DNA of 15,718 nucleotides from Candidatus Nealsoniibacteriota bacterium. Its GTDB lineage: Bacteria > Patescibacteriota > Minisyncoccia > Minisyncoccales > MHMH01. The position numbers and the translations under genes were made by a program. The notes under the pieces are model-generated. The model did not search any database, had not been told where the DNA came from, and saw only the letters and a list, made by a program, of their open reading frames with translations. Positions 1 through 6,172 of this stretch are shown here, in pieces. How positions within the stretch are numbered: the first letter of the stretch is position 1; every line of letters begins with the position of its first letter. The stretch is taken from contig JAUYKD010000032.1 in the NCBI GenBank assembly GCA_030700195.1, forward strand, positions 1 to 15,718, written 5' to 3'.

Positions 1-746
1 GTTGGTTTAAAAACCGTGAATTGATCCGGAGTAATCTTTCCTTTAACAATCATTTCACCGACTCCGAAAATTGAATTTACGATTAGCGCATCTTTAAATC
101 CTGATTCGGTATCTAAGGTAAAAATAATGCCGGCTGAAGCCAAATCCGACCGGATCATTTTCTGAACTCCGACCGAAAGCCCAAGTTTTAATTGGGAAAA
201 ACCTTTTTCTTCGCGATAAGCAATGGCCCGATTAGTAAAAGTTGAAGCAATGGACTTCTTAATAGCTTCTAAAAGTTTTTCTTCACCGCGAACATTCAAG
301 TAAGTTTCGAATTGGCCGGCAAAAGAGGCATTGGCCGTATCCTCGGCCACGCCCGAGGTGCGGACAGCCACCACTGGATTTGGGCCGTATTTTTCCCCCA
401 ATTTTCGGTAAGCTTTAGTTATTTCTTCTTTAAGGTCAGAGGGGATTATACCTTTCAAAATAAGAGTGCGGGAAGCTTGCCCGACTTTTTGGAAACTTTC
501 AATTTGTTGAGGATTAAAGTTTTGAAAGATTGATTTAAGGGTCTTATCAATTTTATTGGCCTTTAAATATCGCCAGTAAGCTGCGGTTGTTAAGGCAAAA
601 CCATCGGGTATGTTTATTCCCTGCCTGCCGGCAGGCAGGCTTTTTCCTGTTAATTTAGAATACATTTCCCCTAAAGACGCGTTTTTGCCCCCAACCAAAG
701 CAATATCTTTTTTGGAAACCTCTTTAAACCAGAGAATATTTTTCAC
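1..746 (-). CDS. ppsA: Phosphoenolpyruvate synthase, N-terminal part (runs off the left edge)
   Basis: PEP synthase makes PEP from pyruvate and ATP (AMP and phosphate released), the gluconeogenic exit from pyruvate. About 248 codons are visible and cover the N-terminal ATP-binding domain: WFKEV near residue 6, GGKNASLGEM at 19-28, INIPDGF at about 44-50, then VRTSGVAEDTANASFAGQ, matching the family's VRSSATAEDLPxASFAGQ signature. I prefer the GTG at 746 because KNILWFKEV follows directly, as in family members. An in-frame ATG at 833 would add 29 codons lying wholly inside the 133-bp repeat, and neither start has a convincing Shine-Dalgarno site. Residues 36-43 (SLPAGRQG) are an extra insert encoded by a 20-bp palindrome. 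The phosphohistidine and PEP-binding domains are off the window, so pyruvate phosphate dikinase is a less likely alternative. It lies 133 bp after acs, so co-transcription is plausible. Confidence 0.9.
   Translation of the reverse strand, partial: MKNILWFKEVSKKDIALVGGKNASLGEMYSKLTGKSLPAGRQGINIPDGFALTTAAYWRYLKANKIDKTLKSIFQNFNPQQIESFQKVGQASRTLILKGIIPSDLKEEITKAYRKLGEKYGPNPVVAVRTSGVAEDTANASFAGQFETYLNVRGEEKLLEAIKKSIASTFTNRAIAYREEKGFSQLKLGLSVGVQKMIRSDLASAGIIFTLDTESGFKDALIVNSIFGVGEMIVKGKITPDQFTVFKP
620..639. repeat. 20-bp perfect palindrome inserted in frame in ppsA
   Basis: The half-site CCTGCCTGCC is followed directly by its reverse complement. It is much more GC-rich than the surrounding gene. 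It encodes SLPAGRQG, placed between the conserved GGKNASLGEM and PDGF blocks where PEP synthases normally have no such residues. From memory, LPAGRQ-type inserts recur in Parcubacteria proteins; this cannot be checked here. Confidence 0.85.
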
Positions 747-878
747 CCCGTTAGAAGTCTGTCTTATATAGCATTTGGCTAATTTTAGAAAGACTTTTGT
801 TTTTATTATTATACCCTCGTTAGTAACCGGCATAAAAATTTTTTAGAAAAATTTTTATGACTAAGACTTCTAACGGGG
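746..878 (-). repeat. 133-bp intercistronic inverted-repeat element, copy A (acs-ppsA)
   Basis: The ends are a perfect inverted repeat: 745-760 reads ACCCCGTTAGAAGTCT and 864-879 is its exact reverse complement. A second perfect AT-rich hairpin (12-bp arms, loop TAG) lies inside at about 832-858. The element begins 1 nt after the acs stop codon (880-882), and its last G is the first base of the preferred ppsA GTG start. Copy B at 6780-6912 has the same length, the same ends and a similarly placed inner hairpin, but a diverged middle. It could be a MITE-like repeat, an RNA processing or coupling element, or both. Confidence 0.85.
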
Positions 879-879
879 T

Positions 880-2832
880 TCATTGATTTATCATGTTTTT
901 AATATCATCGACGCTTTGCGGATTGGCCAAAGTGGATAAATCTCCCAAATCCTCTCCAGAAGGCAAAGAGGATAAATCCTCTTTTTCACCCTTCGCTGCG
1001 GCTTGGGTAACCAGCTTCCTTAAAATACGGCGCATTATTTTGCCCGATCTTGTCTTGGGAAGATCATTGACGGAATAAATTTCTTTCGGCAGAGCAATCG
1101 GGCCTATCTCCTTTTTAATCCAACCCACCACCTCTTCTTTTATTTTATCCAACGGCTTTTTACTCCAAGTAACAATGAAAATAACCGGCACTTCCCCTTT
1201 TATTTCGTCCGGAATGCCGATAACCGCGCACTCGGTGATTTCCGGGTGCAAATTAACGGCTGCTTCCATTTCTCCGGTAGTCACCCGATGGCCGGCTATT
1301 TTAATCACATCATCCAGCCGCCCGACAATTCTGATTAAGCCGTTTTTATCTTTTAAAGCGCTGTCAGAAGTAAAATAAACTTTATTACCATATTGAGACC
1401 AATAGGTTTTCAAATACTTTTCCGGGTTTTTATAAACACCTCTTAATAAAGAAGGACAGAAAGGAGGAAGGATAACAAGCCTCCCTTCTTCGCCTTCAGA
1501 AACCGCTTTTCCTTGCTTATCCAAAATATCCACTTTTATTCCCGGGAAAGGCAAACCGGTAAAAGCCGGTTTAAAAGGACCGATGCCGGGCAAAGAACTG
1601 AGTAAAATCGCCCCTGTTTCCGTTTGCCACCAAGTATCAACAATCGGGCACTTTTCTTTTCCTATGTTTTTAGAATACCACAGCCAAGCAGCCGTATCTA
1701 TCGGTTCTCCGACCGAGCCCAATAATCTCAAACTTTCAAACTTGTATTTTTCAATATGATGAGCTCCGTATTTCTCAAACATTCTGATGGCTGTGGGAGC
1801 TGTATAAAAAATACTTACTTTGCGCTTTTCAATGATTTGAGCCCATCTGTCAGGAGTCGGAAAATCAGGCGCTCCTTCAAACATCAGGGTTGTGATGCCG
1901 TTAAGCAAAGGAGAATAAATAGTGTAAGTATGCCCGGTAATCCAGCCCTGGTCCGAAGTGCACCAAAAAATATCGTCTTGATGAAAATCAAATATCCATT
2001 TGCCCGTCCAATACGCTTGAACGGCATATCCCCCGCAAGCATGCACAATTCCTTTGGGCTGGCCGGTTGAACCGCTGGTATAAAGTATAAACATGGCGTC
2101 TTCCGAGTCCATTTGCTCTGCTTGGCATTCTTGGCTCTGTTTTTGAAGAAGCTCTTCCCACCACAAATCCTTTTGATTATCCCAAGTAATTTCATTGCCG
2201 GTTCTTTTAACAACGATTACTTTCTCAATATTTGTTTCTTTAATCCCCTCGTCCGCATTTTGTTTCAAATTAATCACTTGGCCTCTGCGAAAGTATCCGT
2301 CAGCCGTAATTAAAACTTTGGCTTTTGTATCCTGCAACCTGACTCTTAAGGCTGAGGGAGAAAAAGCGGAAAAGACAACCGTATGAACCGCGCCAATCCT
2401 GCAGCAGGCCAGCATTGAAATAACAGCTTCGGGAATCATCGGCAGATAAATGCCGACCCCGTCCCCTTTTTTAACTCCTAGAATCTTTAAAGCATTAGCC
2501 AGCTGGTTAACGCTCTTAAAAAGTTCCTGATAGGTTAAAATCTTTGGTTCTTCGTTAACCGGCTCGGGCTCCCAGATTAAAGCCGGCTTATCTGATAAGT
2601 GCCTGAAAATGTTTTCCGTAATATTGATTTTGCCTCCGACAAACCATTGAAAATAAGGCGGGTTGTGTAAAAATCCTTTCTGCCATTTCTTAAACCAAAA
2701 AAGCTCTCCGGCCAGTTTTTCCCAAAACTTAACCGGGTCTTTTTCCGCTTGTTGATAAATTTTCTTATTATTTATCCAGGCCTTCTTCTGAAAGTCCTTG
2801 TCCGGATAATATAACTCTCCTTTTTTCAACAT
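880..2832 (-). CDS. acs: Acetyl-CoA synthetase, AMP-forming
   Basis: This enzyme activates acetate to acetyl-CoA through acetyl-adenylate, using ATP and CoA. The 650 residues match the family length of about 650. The N-terminal ACS segment (DPVKFWEKLAGELFWFKKW, 32-50) is present. The adenylate-forming core has the P-loop YTSGSTGQPKG at 251-261 and WWQTETG at 401-407, whose Trp pair limits the pocket to acetate. The hinge region holds GRLDDVIKIAGHRV at 504-517. The C-terminal TRSGKIMRR at 594-602 carries Lys598, the catalytic lysine that is also the known acetylation site. The usual FTGDG reads FTSDS (487-491) but keeps the nucleotide-binding Asp490. A candidate promoter sits directly upstream and there is no clear Shine-Dalgarno site. 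With ppsA downstream, acetate or pyruvate could feed PEP formation; that link is inferred. Confidence 0.96.
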   Translation of the reverse strand: MLKKGELYYPDKDFQKKAWINNKKIYQQAEKDPVKFWEKLAGELFWFKKWQKGFLHNPPYFQWFVGGKINITENIFRHLSDKPALIWEPEPVNEEPKILTYQELFKSVNQLANALKILGVKKGDGVGIYLPMIPEAVISMLACCRIGAVHTVVFSAFSPSALRVRLQDTKAKVLITADGYFRRGQVINLKQNADEGIKETNIEKVIVVKRTGNEITWDNQKDLWWEELLQKQSQECQAEQMDSEDAMFILYTSGSTGQPKGIVHACGGYAVQAYWTGKWIFDFHQDDIFWCTSDQGWITGHTYTIYSPLLNGITTLMFEGAPDFPTPDRWAQIIEKRKVSIFYTAPTAIRMFEKYGAHHIEKYKFESLRLLGSVGEPIDTAAWLWYSKNIGKEKCPIVDTWWQTETGAILLSSLPGIGPFKPAFTGLPFPGIKVDILDKQGKAVSEGEEGRLVILPPFCPSLLRGVYKNPEKYLKTYWSQYGNKVYFTSDSALKDKNGLIRIVGRLDDVIKIAGHRVTTGEMEAAVNLHPEITECAVIGIPDEIKGEVPVIFIVTWSKKPLDKIKEEVVGWIKKEIGPIALPKEIYSVNDLPKTRSGKIMRRILRKLVTQAAAKGEKEDLSSLPSGEDLGDLSTLANPQSVDDIKNMINQ

Positions 2833-2840
2833 GTTCTTTT

Positions 2841-2869
2841 ATTTTACCTTAAATAAAAAAAACGAGCAA
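2841..2869 (-). promoter_or_regulatory. Candidate promoter for acs, almost no leader
   Basis: TTGCTC (2864-2869), a 17-bp spacer and TAAAAT (2841-2846) on the minus strand. The -10 box ends 8 nt before the ATG, so the expected start site is next to the start codon. The -35 box matches only partly. Confidence 0.45.
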
Positions 2870-2870
2870 T

Positions 2871-2902
2871 AAAAAAGGAGGCGCCTAAATTTATGGCGCC
2901 CC
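2871..2902 (-). terminator. Intrinsic terminator ending the structured RNA, just before acs
   Basis: On the minus strand a GGCGCC / GGCGCC stem, extended by two more G-C pairs across a single-base bulge, encloses an A/T loop (2886-2894) and is followed by six T. It ends about 40 nt before the acs start. It either ends an independent small RNA or acts as an attenuator for acs. Confidence 0.75.
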
Positions 2903-3075
2903 CTGTAAGCGACTATTTCTTTGCGCTTGGTTTCGGTTTTCCTCCGTCCATTGTTTTAGGGTTTATTCTGCCCTTAAGGATAAATCCCCAATAATTGGGG
3001 ACATCTTCAAAAGCTATTTAAAACCCTATTTACAGAGAGACCACCGAGAGACCAGCCCCAGTAGAACCTCTCCTA
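2871..3075 (-). ncRNA. Candidate structured small RNA or acs leader, unclassified
   Basis: About 205 nt lie between a near-consensus promoter and an intrinsic terminator, with no substantial reading frame. Foldable parts on the minus strand are: GAGAG pairing with CTCTC near the 5' end; two direct copies of GGTCTCTC; a strong hairpin CCCCAAT-T-ATTGGGG; an 8-bp long-range match TAGGGTTT / AAACCCTA enclosing that hairpin; AAGCG / CGCTT before the terminator; and the terminator itself. I see no match to tmRNA ends, the SRP RNA GGAA apical motif, RNase P conserved blocks, T-box or 6S shape. Two tiny frames exist (13 and 12 codons, the second MDGGKPKPSAKK), neither with a well-placed ribosome site. 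Because acs has its own promoter candidate, an independent RNA is slightly favoured over a leader. Confidence 0.6.
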
Positions 3076-3081
3076 ATAGCT

Positions 3082-3111
3082 ATTATATAGACGGAATAAG
3101 TGCTCTGTCAA
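3082..3111 (-). promoter_or_regulatory. Near-consensus sigma-70-type promoter for the structured RNA
   Basis: TTGACA (3106-3111), an 18-bp spacer and TATAAT (3082-3087). Both hexamers are perfect, which makes this the best promoter in the window. It points at a region with no protein gene. The expected start is near 3075. Confidence 0.85.
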
Positions 3112-3115
3112 GGAT

Positions 3116-3145
3116 AAACCGCCAGAGCAATGACCCTGGCGGTTT
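3116..3145 (-). terminator. Probable terminator after the 52-aa basic protein gene
   Basis: Perfect 10-bp stem AAACCGCCAG / CTGGCGGTTT with a 10-nt loop, about 40 nt past the stop codon at 3185. On the minus strand the T tail is short (TTTATCC), so termination may be weak. The plus-strand tail is T-rich too, but there is no plus-strand gene here. Confidence 0.55.
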
Positions 3146-3184
3146 GAGAATTTTACTTTTATTTTCTTTCTCCTTTCTTTCCAA

Positions 3185-3343
3185 CTAAAATTTAAATATG
3201 AAATGTCTTGCTTTGCTGGTAAGGCCTGGCTCTTCCGGTCTTCTTATCCCCATCTTTTTCCTTCTTCTTTCCTGTTCACGAAGGTCCCTGCTTGATTTTT
3301 CGAATAGCTTTTTGACTTTTCTGGAAGTTAATCCTTCTCGCAT
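3185..3343 (-). CDS. Small basic protein, 52 aa, unknown function
   Basis: I do not recognise this protein. It has an excellent Shine-Dalgarno site (AAGGAG, 8 nt before the ATG), its own promoter candidate upstream and a hairpin downstream, which together argue that it is a real gene despite its size. The sequence is strongly basic: REGLTSRKVKKLFEKSSRDL at residues 2-21, then a run of charged residues (REQERRRKKMGIRRPEEPG) likely helical at first, and a C-terminus ending ARHFIFKF. No cysteines, signal peptide or membrane segment are present. The charge suggests contact with nucleic acid or the ribosome, but that is only inference. It lies between the gapA terminator and the structured RNA, so it forms a separate transcription unit. 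Confidence 0.65.
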   Translation of the reverse strand: MREGLTSRKVKKLFEKSSRDLREQERRRKKMGIRRPEEPGLTSKARHFIFKF

Positions 3344-3393
3344 TACATACTCCTTATATGTTCTTTATTACTAATTAGAAAACAACTATTTTC

Positions 3394-3421
3394 TTTATAC
3401 TACCTACGATAAAAAAATCAA
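3394..3421 (-). promoter_or_regulatory. Promoter candidate for the 52-aa basic protein
   Basis: TTGATT (3416-3421), a 16-bp spacer and TATAAA (3394-3399). The predicted leader is about 44 nt and contains the AAGGAG ribosome site. It overlaps the T tract of the gapA terminator. Confidence 0.5.
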
Positions 3422-3437
3422 GGCCTGTAATGGCTTG
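3411..3437 (-). terminator. Intrinsic terminator after gapA
   Basis: On the minus strand CAAGCC pairs with GGCCTTG (one bulged C) around the loop ATTACA, followed by A and seven T. It lies about 30 nt past the gapA stop and would end the transcript that begins at trxB. Confidence 0.7.
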
Positions 3438-3468
3438 AAATTGATTCCGGCGGTGGGATTCAAATCTT

Positions 3469-4455
3469 TTATAATCTTTTACCAACGAACTCTGTAAATT
3501 CAGCCAGGCGCGAAGCATAGCCCCATTCGTTATCATACCAGGCCAAAACCTTTATTAAGTTTCCATTAACCATGGTTGAAGGCAAATCAACCACCGCTGA
3601 AAATGAATTGCCGATAAAGTCTGAAGAGACCAACGGTTCTGTTTCGCAGGATAAAATACCTTGCATTCTTTGGCTTTTACTTGCCTTCAGAAAAGCGTTA
3701 TTTACTTCTTGGACAGAGGTTTTCTTGCTAACTTGGCAGACCAAATCAACTAATGAAACGATCGGAGTGGGAACTCTTATAGCCATACCATCAAGCTTAC
3801 CCTCTAACTCTGGAATAATCCGGCCGATGGCTTTGGCCGCTCCGGTTGAGGTTGGAATCAGGTTTATGGCAGCGGCTCTGGCCCTTCTTAAGTCCTTATG
3901 CGGCAAATCAAGAATGTTCTGATCATTGGTATAACTGTGAATTGTTGTCATAAAACCTTTTTCAATCTTGAAATTGTCGTTCAAAATCTTGGCCACCGGA
4001 GCCAAACAGTTTGTCGTGCAGGAAGCCATATCCAAAACATCGTACTTTTTCAAATCAAGCTTATCTTCATTAACTCCTAAAACATGCGAGGCAATGTTGC
4101 TGGAATCCTTGCAAGGAGTTGAAATAATAACTTTTTTAGCTCCAGCCATAATATGTTTTTTTGCTCCCTCATAATCGGCAAACTTGCCCGTGCTTTCTAA
4201 AACAATATCAACTCCCAGTTTTTTCCAGGGAAGATTTGAGGGATCTTTCTCCGCAAAAAACCTAACGTCTTTACTAAGCTTTTTTCCGTAAATGCCGTAA
4301 ACCGAGTCATATTTCAAAAGATGCTCAAGGGTTCTTTGGTCGGCTAAATCATTAACCGCCACAACTTTTAAATTGGGGTGATTGTCCAAAATTCGCCTGA
4401 AAGTCGGACGACCAATTCTTCCAAAACCATTAATAGCTATTTTAATAATTGGCAC
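3469..4455 (-). CDS. gapA: Glyceraldehyde-3-phosphate dehydrogenase
   Basis: This enzyme oxidises and phosphorylates glyceraldehyde-3-phosphate to 1,3-bisphosphoglycerate. At 328 residues it is of normal length (about 330-335). The N-terminal Rossmann motif INGFGRIGR is at 8-16, and Asp36 in NDLAD suggests NAD+ preference. The catalytic motif ASCTTNC has Cys146, and His173 in TIHSYTNDQ is the general base. HKDLRRARAAA and PTSTGAAKAI form the phosphate-binding region, and WYDNEWGYASR is near the C-terminus. The only usable start is the GTG at 4455: an in-frame TGA lies upstream and no Shine-Dalgarno site is visible. A perfect 18-bp inverted repeat lies about 20 nt upstream, between glutaredoxin and gapA. 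It is the last gene before a terminator. Pgk, its usual partner, is not in this window. Confidence 0.97.
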   Translation of the reverse strand: MPIIKIAINGFGRIGRPTFRRILDNHPNLKVVAVNDLADQRTLEHLLKYDSVYGIYGKKLSKDVRFFAEKDPSNLPWKKLGVDIVLESTGKFADYEGAKKHIMAGAKKVIISTPCKDSSNIASHVLGVNEDKLDLKKYDVLDMASCTTNCLAPVAKILNDNFKIEKGFMTTIHSYTNDQNILDLPHKDLRRARAAAINLIPTSTGAAKAIGRIIPELEGKLDGMAIRVPTPIVSLVDLVCQVSKKTSVQEVNNAFLKASKSQRMQGILSCETEPLVSSDFIGNSFSAVVDLPSTMVNGNLIKVLAWYDNEWGYASRLAEFTEFVGKRL

Positions 4456-4475
4456 GAGTGTTAACGAAGTGTGAA

Positions 4476-4493
4476 GATGAACTTTAGTTCATC
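4476..4493. repeat. Small perfect inverted repeat upstream of gapA
   Basis: GATGAACT-TT-AGTTCATC, 8-bp arms with a 2-nt spacer, in the 44-nt gap between the glutaredoxin stop and the gapA GTG. It lacks a T tract, so it is not an intrinsic terminator. It could be a protein operator or an mRNA processing or stability hairpin. Confidence 0.55.
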
Positions 4494-4499
4494 GACCCT

Positions 4500-4739
4500 T
4501 CAATCTTTTATATTTAATAATTTGCTAATTTTCTCTTTATCAAAACCAATAATGATTTCATTATCAATCTCTACCACCGGCACTCCCAATTGCTTAGACC
4601 TTTTTATCATATCTTCCCGAGCTTCAGCATTTTCAGCCACATCAACATCTTCAAACTCAAAATTACGTTCCTTTAGAAACTCTTTCAGCGTTACACAATA
4701 AGGACAAGCTGGGGTTGAAAATACAGTTATTTTAGGCAT
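4500..4739 (-). CDS. Glutaredoxin-like protein
   Basis: A small thiol-disulfide oxidoreductase of 79 residues, typical of bacterial Grx3/NrdH-size proteins. ITVFSTPACPYC at 4-15 carries the dithiol active site CPYC (12-15). GVPVVEID (52-59) supplies the cis-proline loop and IIGFDKEKI (63-71) matches the C-terminal GF(D) element that binds the thiol partner. No signal peptide or membrane segment is present, so it is cytosolic. The ATG lies 4 nt after the stop of the membrane thioredoxin-like gene with no Shine-Dalgarno site, so translational coupling is likely. With trxB and the CxxC membrane protein in the same run of genes, it may be reduced by TrxB rather than by glutathione; that is inference. 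Confidence 0.9.
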   Translation of the reverse strand: MPKITVFSTPACPYCVTLKEFLKERNFEFEDVDVAENAEAREDMIKRSKQLGVPVVEIDNEIIIGFDKEKISKLLNIKD

Positions 4740-4743
4740 AAGT

Positions 4744-5394
4744 TTATTTAAGCTGACACCCGGATATCCCAGCTAGATCTTCAAGCGATTTATAGCCAGA
4801 ACTCATTGTCCCGTCTGAAAACTGCCAGGTAGGAGTAGAACTTATTCCAGCCCTAGTGCATTCTTCCGACCACTCGTCCGTCTCTTCATTAACACATTCA
4901 ATATAATTTATATAGGAAAAAGAATCGCCAAAATCATCTTTTTGCTTTTGGCACCAGCTGCAATATTTGGAACCGTAAATCTTCATTCCTTTTTCCGTCA
5001 GGCATTGGGCGAATTCGTCCAAAGAAGCATTTTCATCCTGATTGGCCGGCTGCGCCTGCAAATCAATCCCTGTCGGAAAAATAAACTTAGCGTCTTTGGT
5101 AATATATGATTCGTATTCTTGCTCCGCTATTTTTAAATGGATCTTGTAGACGACTCCCTGATCAATAATATCTATTAAAGAAGCAGTGGCTGTATCTCCA
5201 ATGCTTTGGTTAATAAAGTTTATGGTTGTTTCGCCGGCTTCCTGGGAAGAAAGATTTCCTTGCTTCTGCCAATTAATGTAAAATAAAACTCCCGCAACTA
5301 TAATTCCCGCCAAGATAATAGCCGATGGCACTAAGTTCTTGTTTATAATTTCTTTCATATAATAATATTTTAACAGAATTATTTTCAAAGGCAA
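4744..5394 (-). CDS. Membrane-anchored thioredoxin-like protein (CSWC active site)
   Basis: 216 residues from a TTG start. A hydrophobic anchor spans roughly 22-40, followed by a linker domain and a C-terminal thioredoxin-like domain from about 125. MKIYGSKYCSWCQKQKDDFG contains the CxxC at 145-148, and STPTW has the cis-Pro188. YIEC and the EECTRAGI segment resemble the thioredoxin domain fused to bacterial VKOR proteins, here without the VKOR part; Cys167 and Cys179 may form another disulfide. It probably faces outward and exchanges disulfides at the cell surface. Start choice: the TTG at 5394 has GAGGAG of the upstream slipin gene well spaced before it, whereas the ATG at 5358 (residue 13) has no ribosome site but gives a more usual N-terminus. 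The start is therefore uncertain by 12 residues. Confidence 0.82.
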   Translation of the reverse strand: MPLKIILLKYYYMKEIINKNLVPSAIILAGIIVAGVLFYINWQKQGNLSSQEAGETTINFINQSIGDTATASLIDIIDQGVVYKIHLKIAEQEYESYITKDAKFIFPTGIDLQAQPANQDENASLDEFAQCLTEKGMKIYGSKYCSWCQKQKDDFGDSFSYINYIECVNEETDEWSEECTRAGISSTPTWQFSDGTMSSGYKSLEDLAGISGCQLK

Positions 5395-5397
5395 ACC

Positions 5398-6159
5398 TTA
5401 CTCCTCTTTCGAATCTTTGCCGAACTTTTCAAAAGCCCTTAAAATCTCCAGGGGCACGGCAAAAACAATGGTATTTGACTGGTCCGAACTTATGTCATTG
5501 ATTGACTGAAGCGTTCTTAAATGCAAAGCTCCTTTGGACCCTGACATAATTTGAGCCGCTTTAGCCATATTATCAGCTGCAATAACCTCTCCCTCAGCTT
5601 TAATAATAATAGCTCTTTTTTCCCTTTCAGCTTCAGCTTGCTTGCCGATGACCCTTTTCATTTCTTCCGGCAAGGTGATATCTTTCAACTCAACATTATC
5701 CACTTTGATGCCCCAAGGGTCGGTGGCTTTATCAATAATGCTTCGGATGTTTTCTGAAACCCTGTCTCTTTGAGATAATAATCCATCCAAATCAACCTGT
5801 CCGACCGCATTCCTCATGGTTGTTTGGGCCAGCTGGGATATAGCGTAATAAAAATTCTCTACCTCTAAAACACATTTGCTGGCCTCCTGAACTTTATAGT
5901 AAATAACAGCGTTGACTGAAACAGAAATATTGTCTTTAGTTATGGCTTCCTGGTTGGGCACGTCAACCGCTTTAACCCTCAAATCAATTTTGCGGTAAAA
6001 GTAAAAAATCGGCCAGACAATTCTCCAGCCCGGCTCCATCAGACCAATGTATTTTCCCAGACGGAATTTCACGCCTTTTTGATACTGGTTAATCTGCCTG
6101 ATAGAGATTAACCATATAAACAAGAATATCCCGCCAATTATATAAAATGTGTTAAGCAT
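5398..6159 (-). CDS. Slipin/stomatin-type SPFH (band 7) membrane protein
   Basis: 253 residues with an N-terminal membrane segment (about 4-20), then an SPFH domain: YQKGVKFRLGKYIGLMEPGW at 26-45, DLRVKAVDVPNQEAITKDN at 59-77, VNAVIYYKV at 82-90 and AQTTMRNAVGQVDLDGLLSQ at 111-130. A charged coiled-coil stretch follows (KQAEAEREKRAIIIKAEGE, 173-191). SPFH proteins oligomerise on membranes and organise microdomains or modulate membrane proteases. Slipins are often paired with an NfeD protein, but none is adjacent; instead the neighbours are gpm upstream and a membrane thioredoxin-like protein 3 nt downstream, whose ribosome site lies in the last codons of this gene. HflC/HflK are alternatives, but the length and motifs fit slipin better. 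The ATG has no Shine-Dalgarno site. Confidence 0.93.
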   Translation of the reverse strand: MLNTFYIIGGIFLFIWLISIRQINQYQKGVKFRLGKYIGLMEPGWRIVWPIFYFYRKIDLRVKAVDVPNQEAITKDNISVSVNAVIYYKVQEASKCVLEVENFYYAISQLAQTTMRNAVGQVDLDGLLSQRDRVSENIRSIIDKATDPWGIKVDNVELKDITLPEEMKRVIGKQAEAEREKRAIIIKAEGEVIAADNMAKAAQIMSGSKGALHLRTLQSINDISSDQSNTIVFAVPLEILRAFEKFGKDSKEE

Positions 6160-6172
6160 ATTTTTTAAACGG

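Noticed and set aside
746..833. Twenty-nine extra N-terminal codons of PEP synthase from an ATG at 833
   Set aside because: They lie entirely inside the repeat element, encode nothing resembling the family N-terminus, and the ATG is inside the AT-rich hairpin. The family-like start is the GTG at 746.
2871..3075. tmRNA, SRP RNA, RNase P RNA, 6S RNA or T-box as identity of the structured RNA
   Set aside because: None of their conserved blocks is visible: no tRNA-like ends with CCA, no GGAA apical loop with AGCAG, no RNase P core blocks, no GGGUGGNACC T-box, and the ends do not form one long hairpin as in 6S.
3441..3470. tRNA-like T-arm (GGGATTCAAATC) after gapA
   Set aside because: The would-be T stem does not pair, there is no acceptor stem, anticodon arm or CCA, and it lies directly before the gapA terminator.
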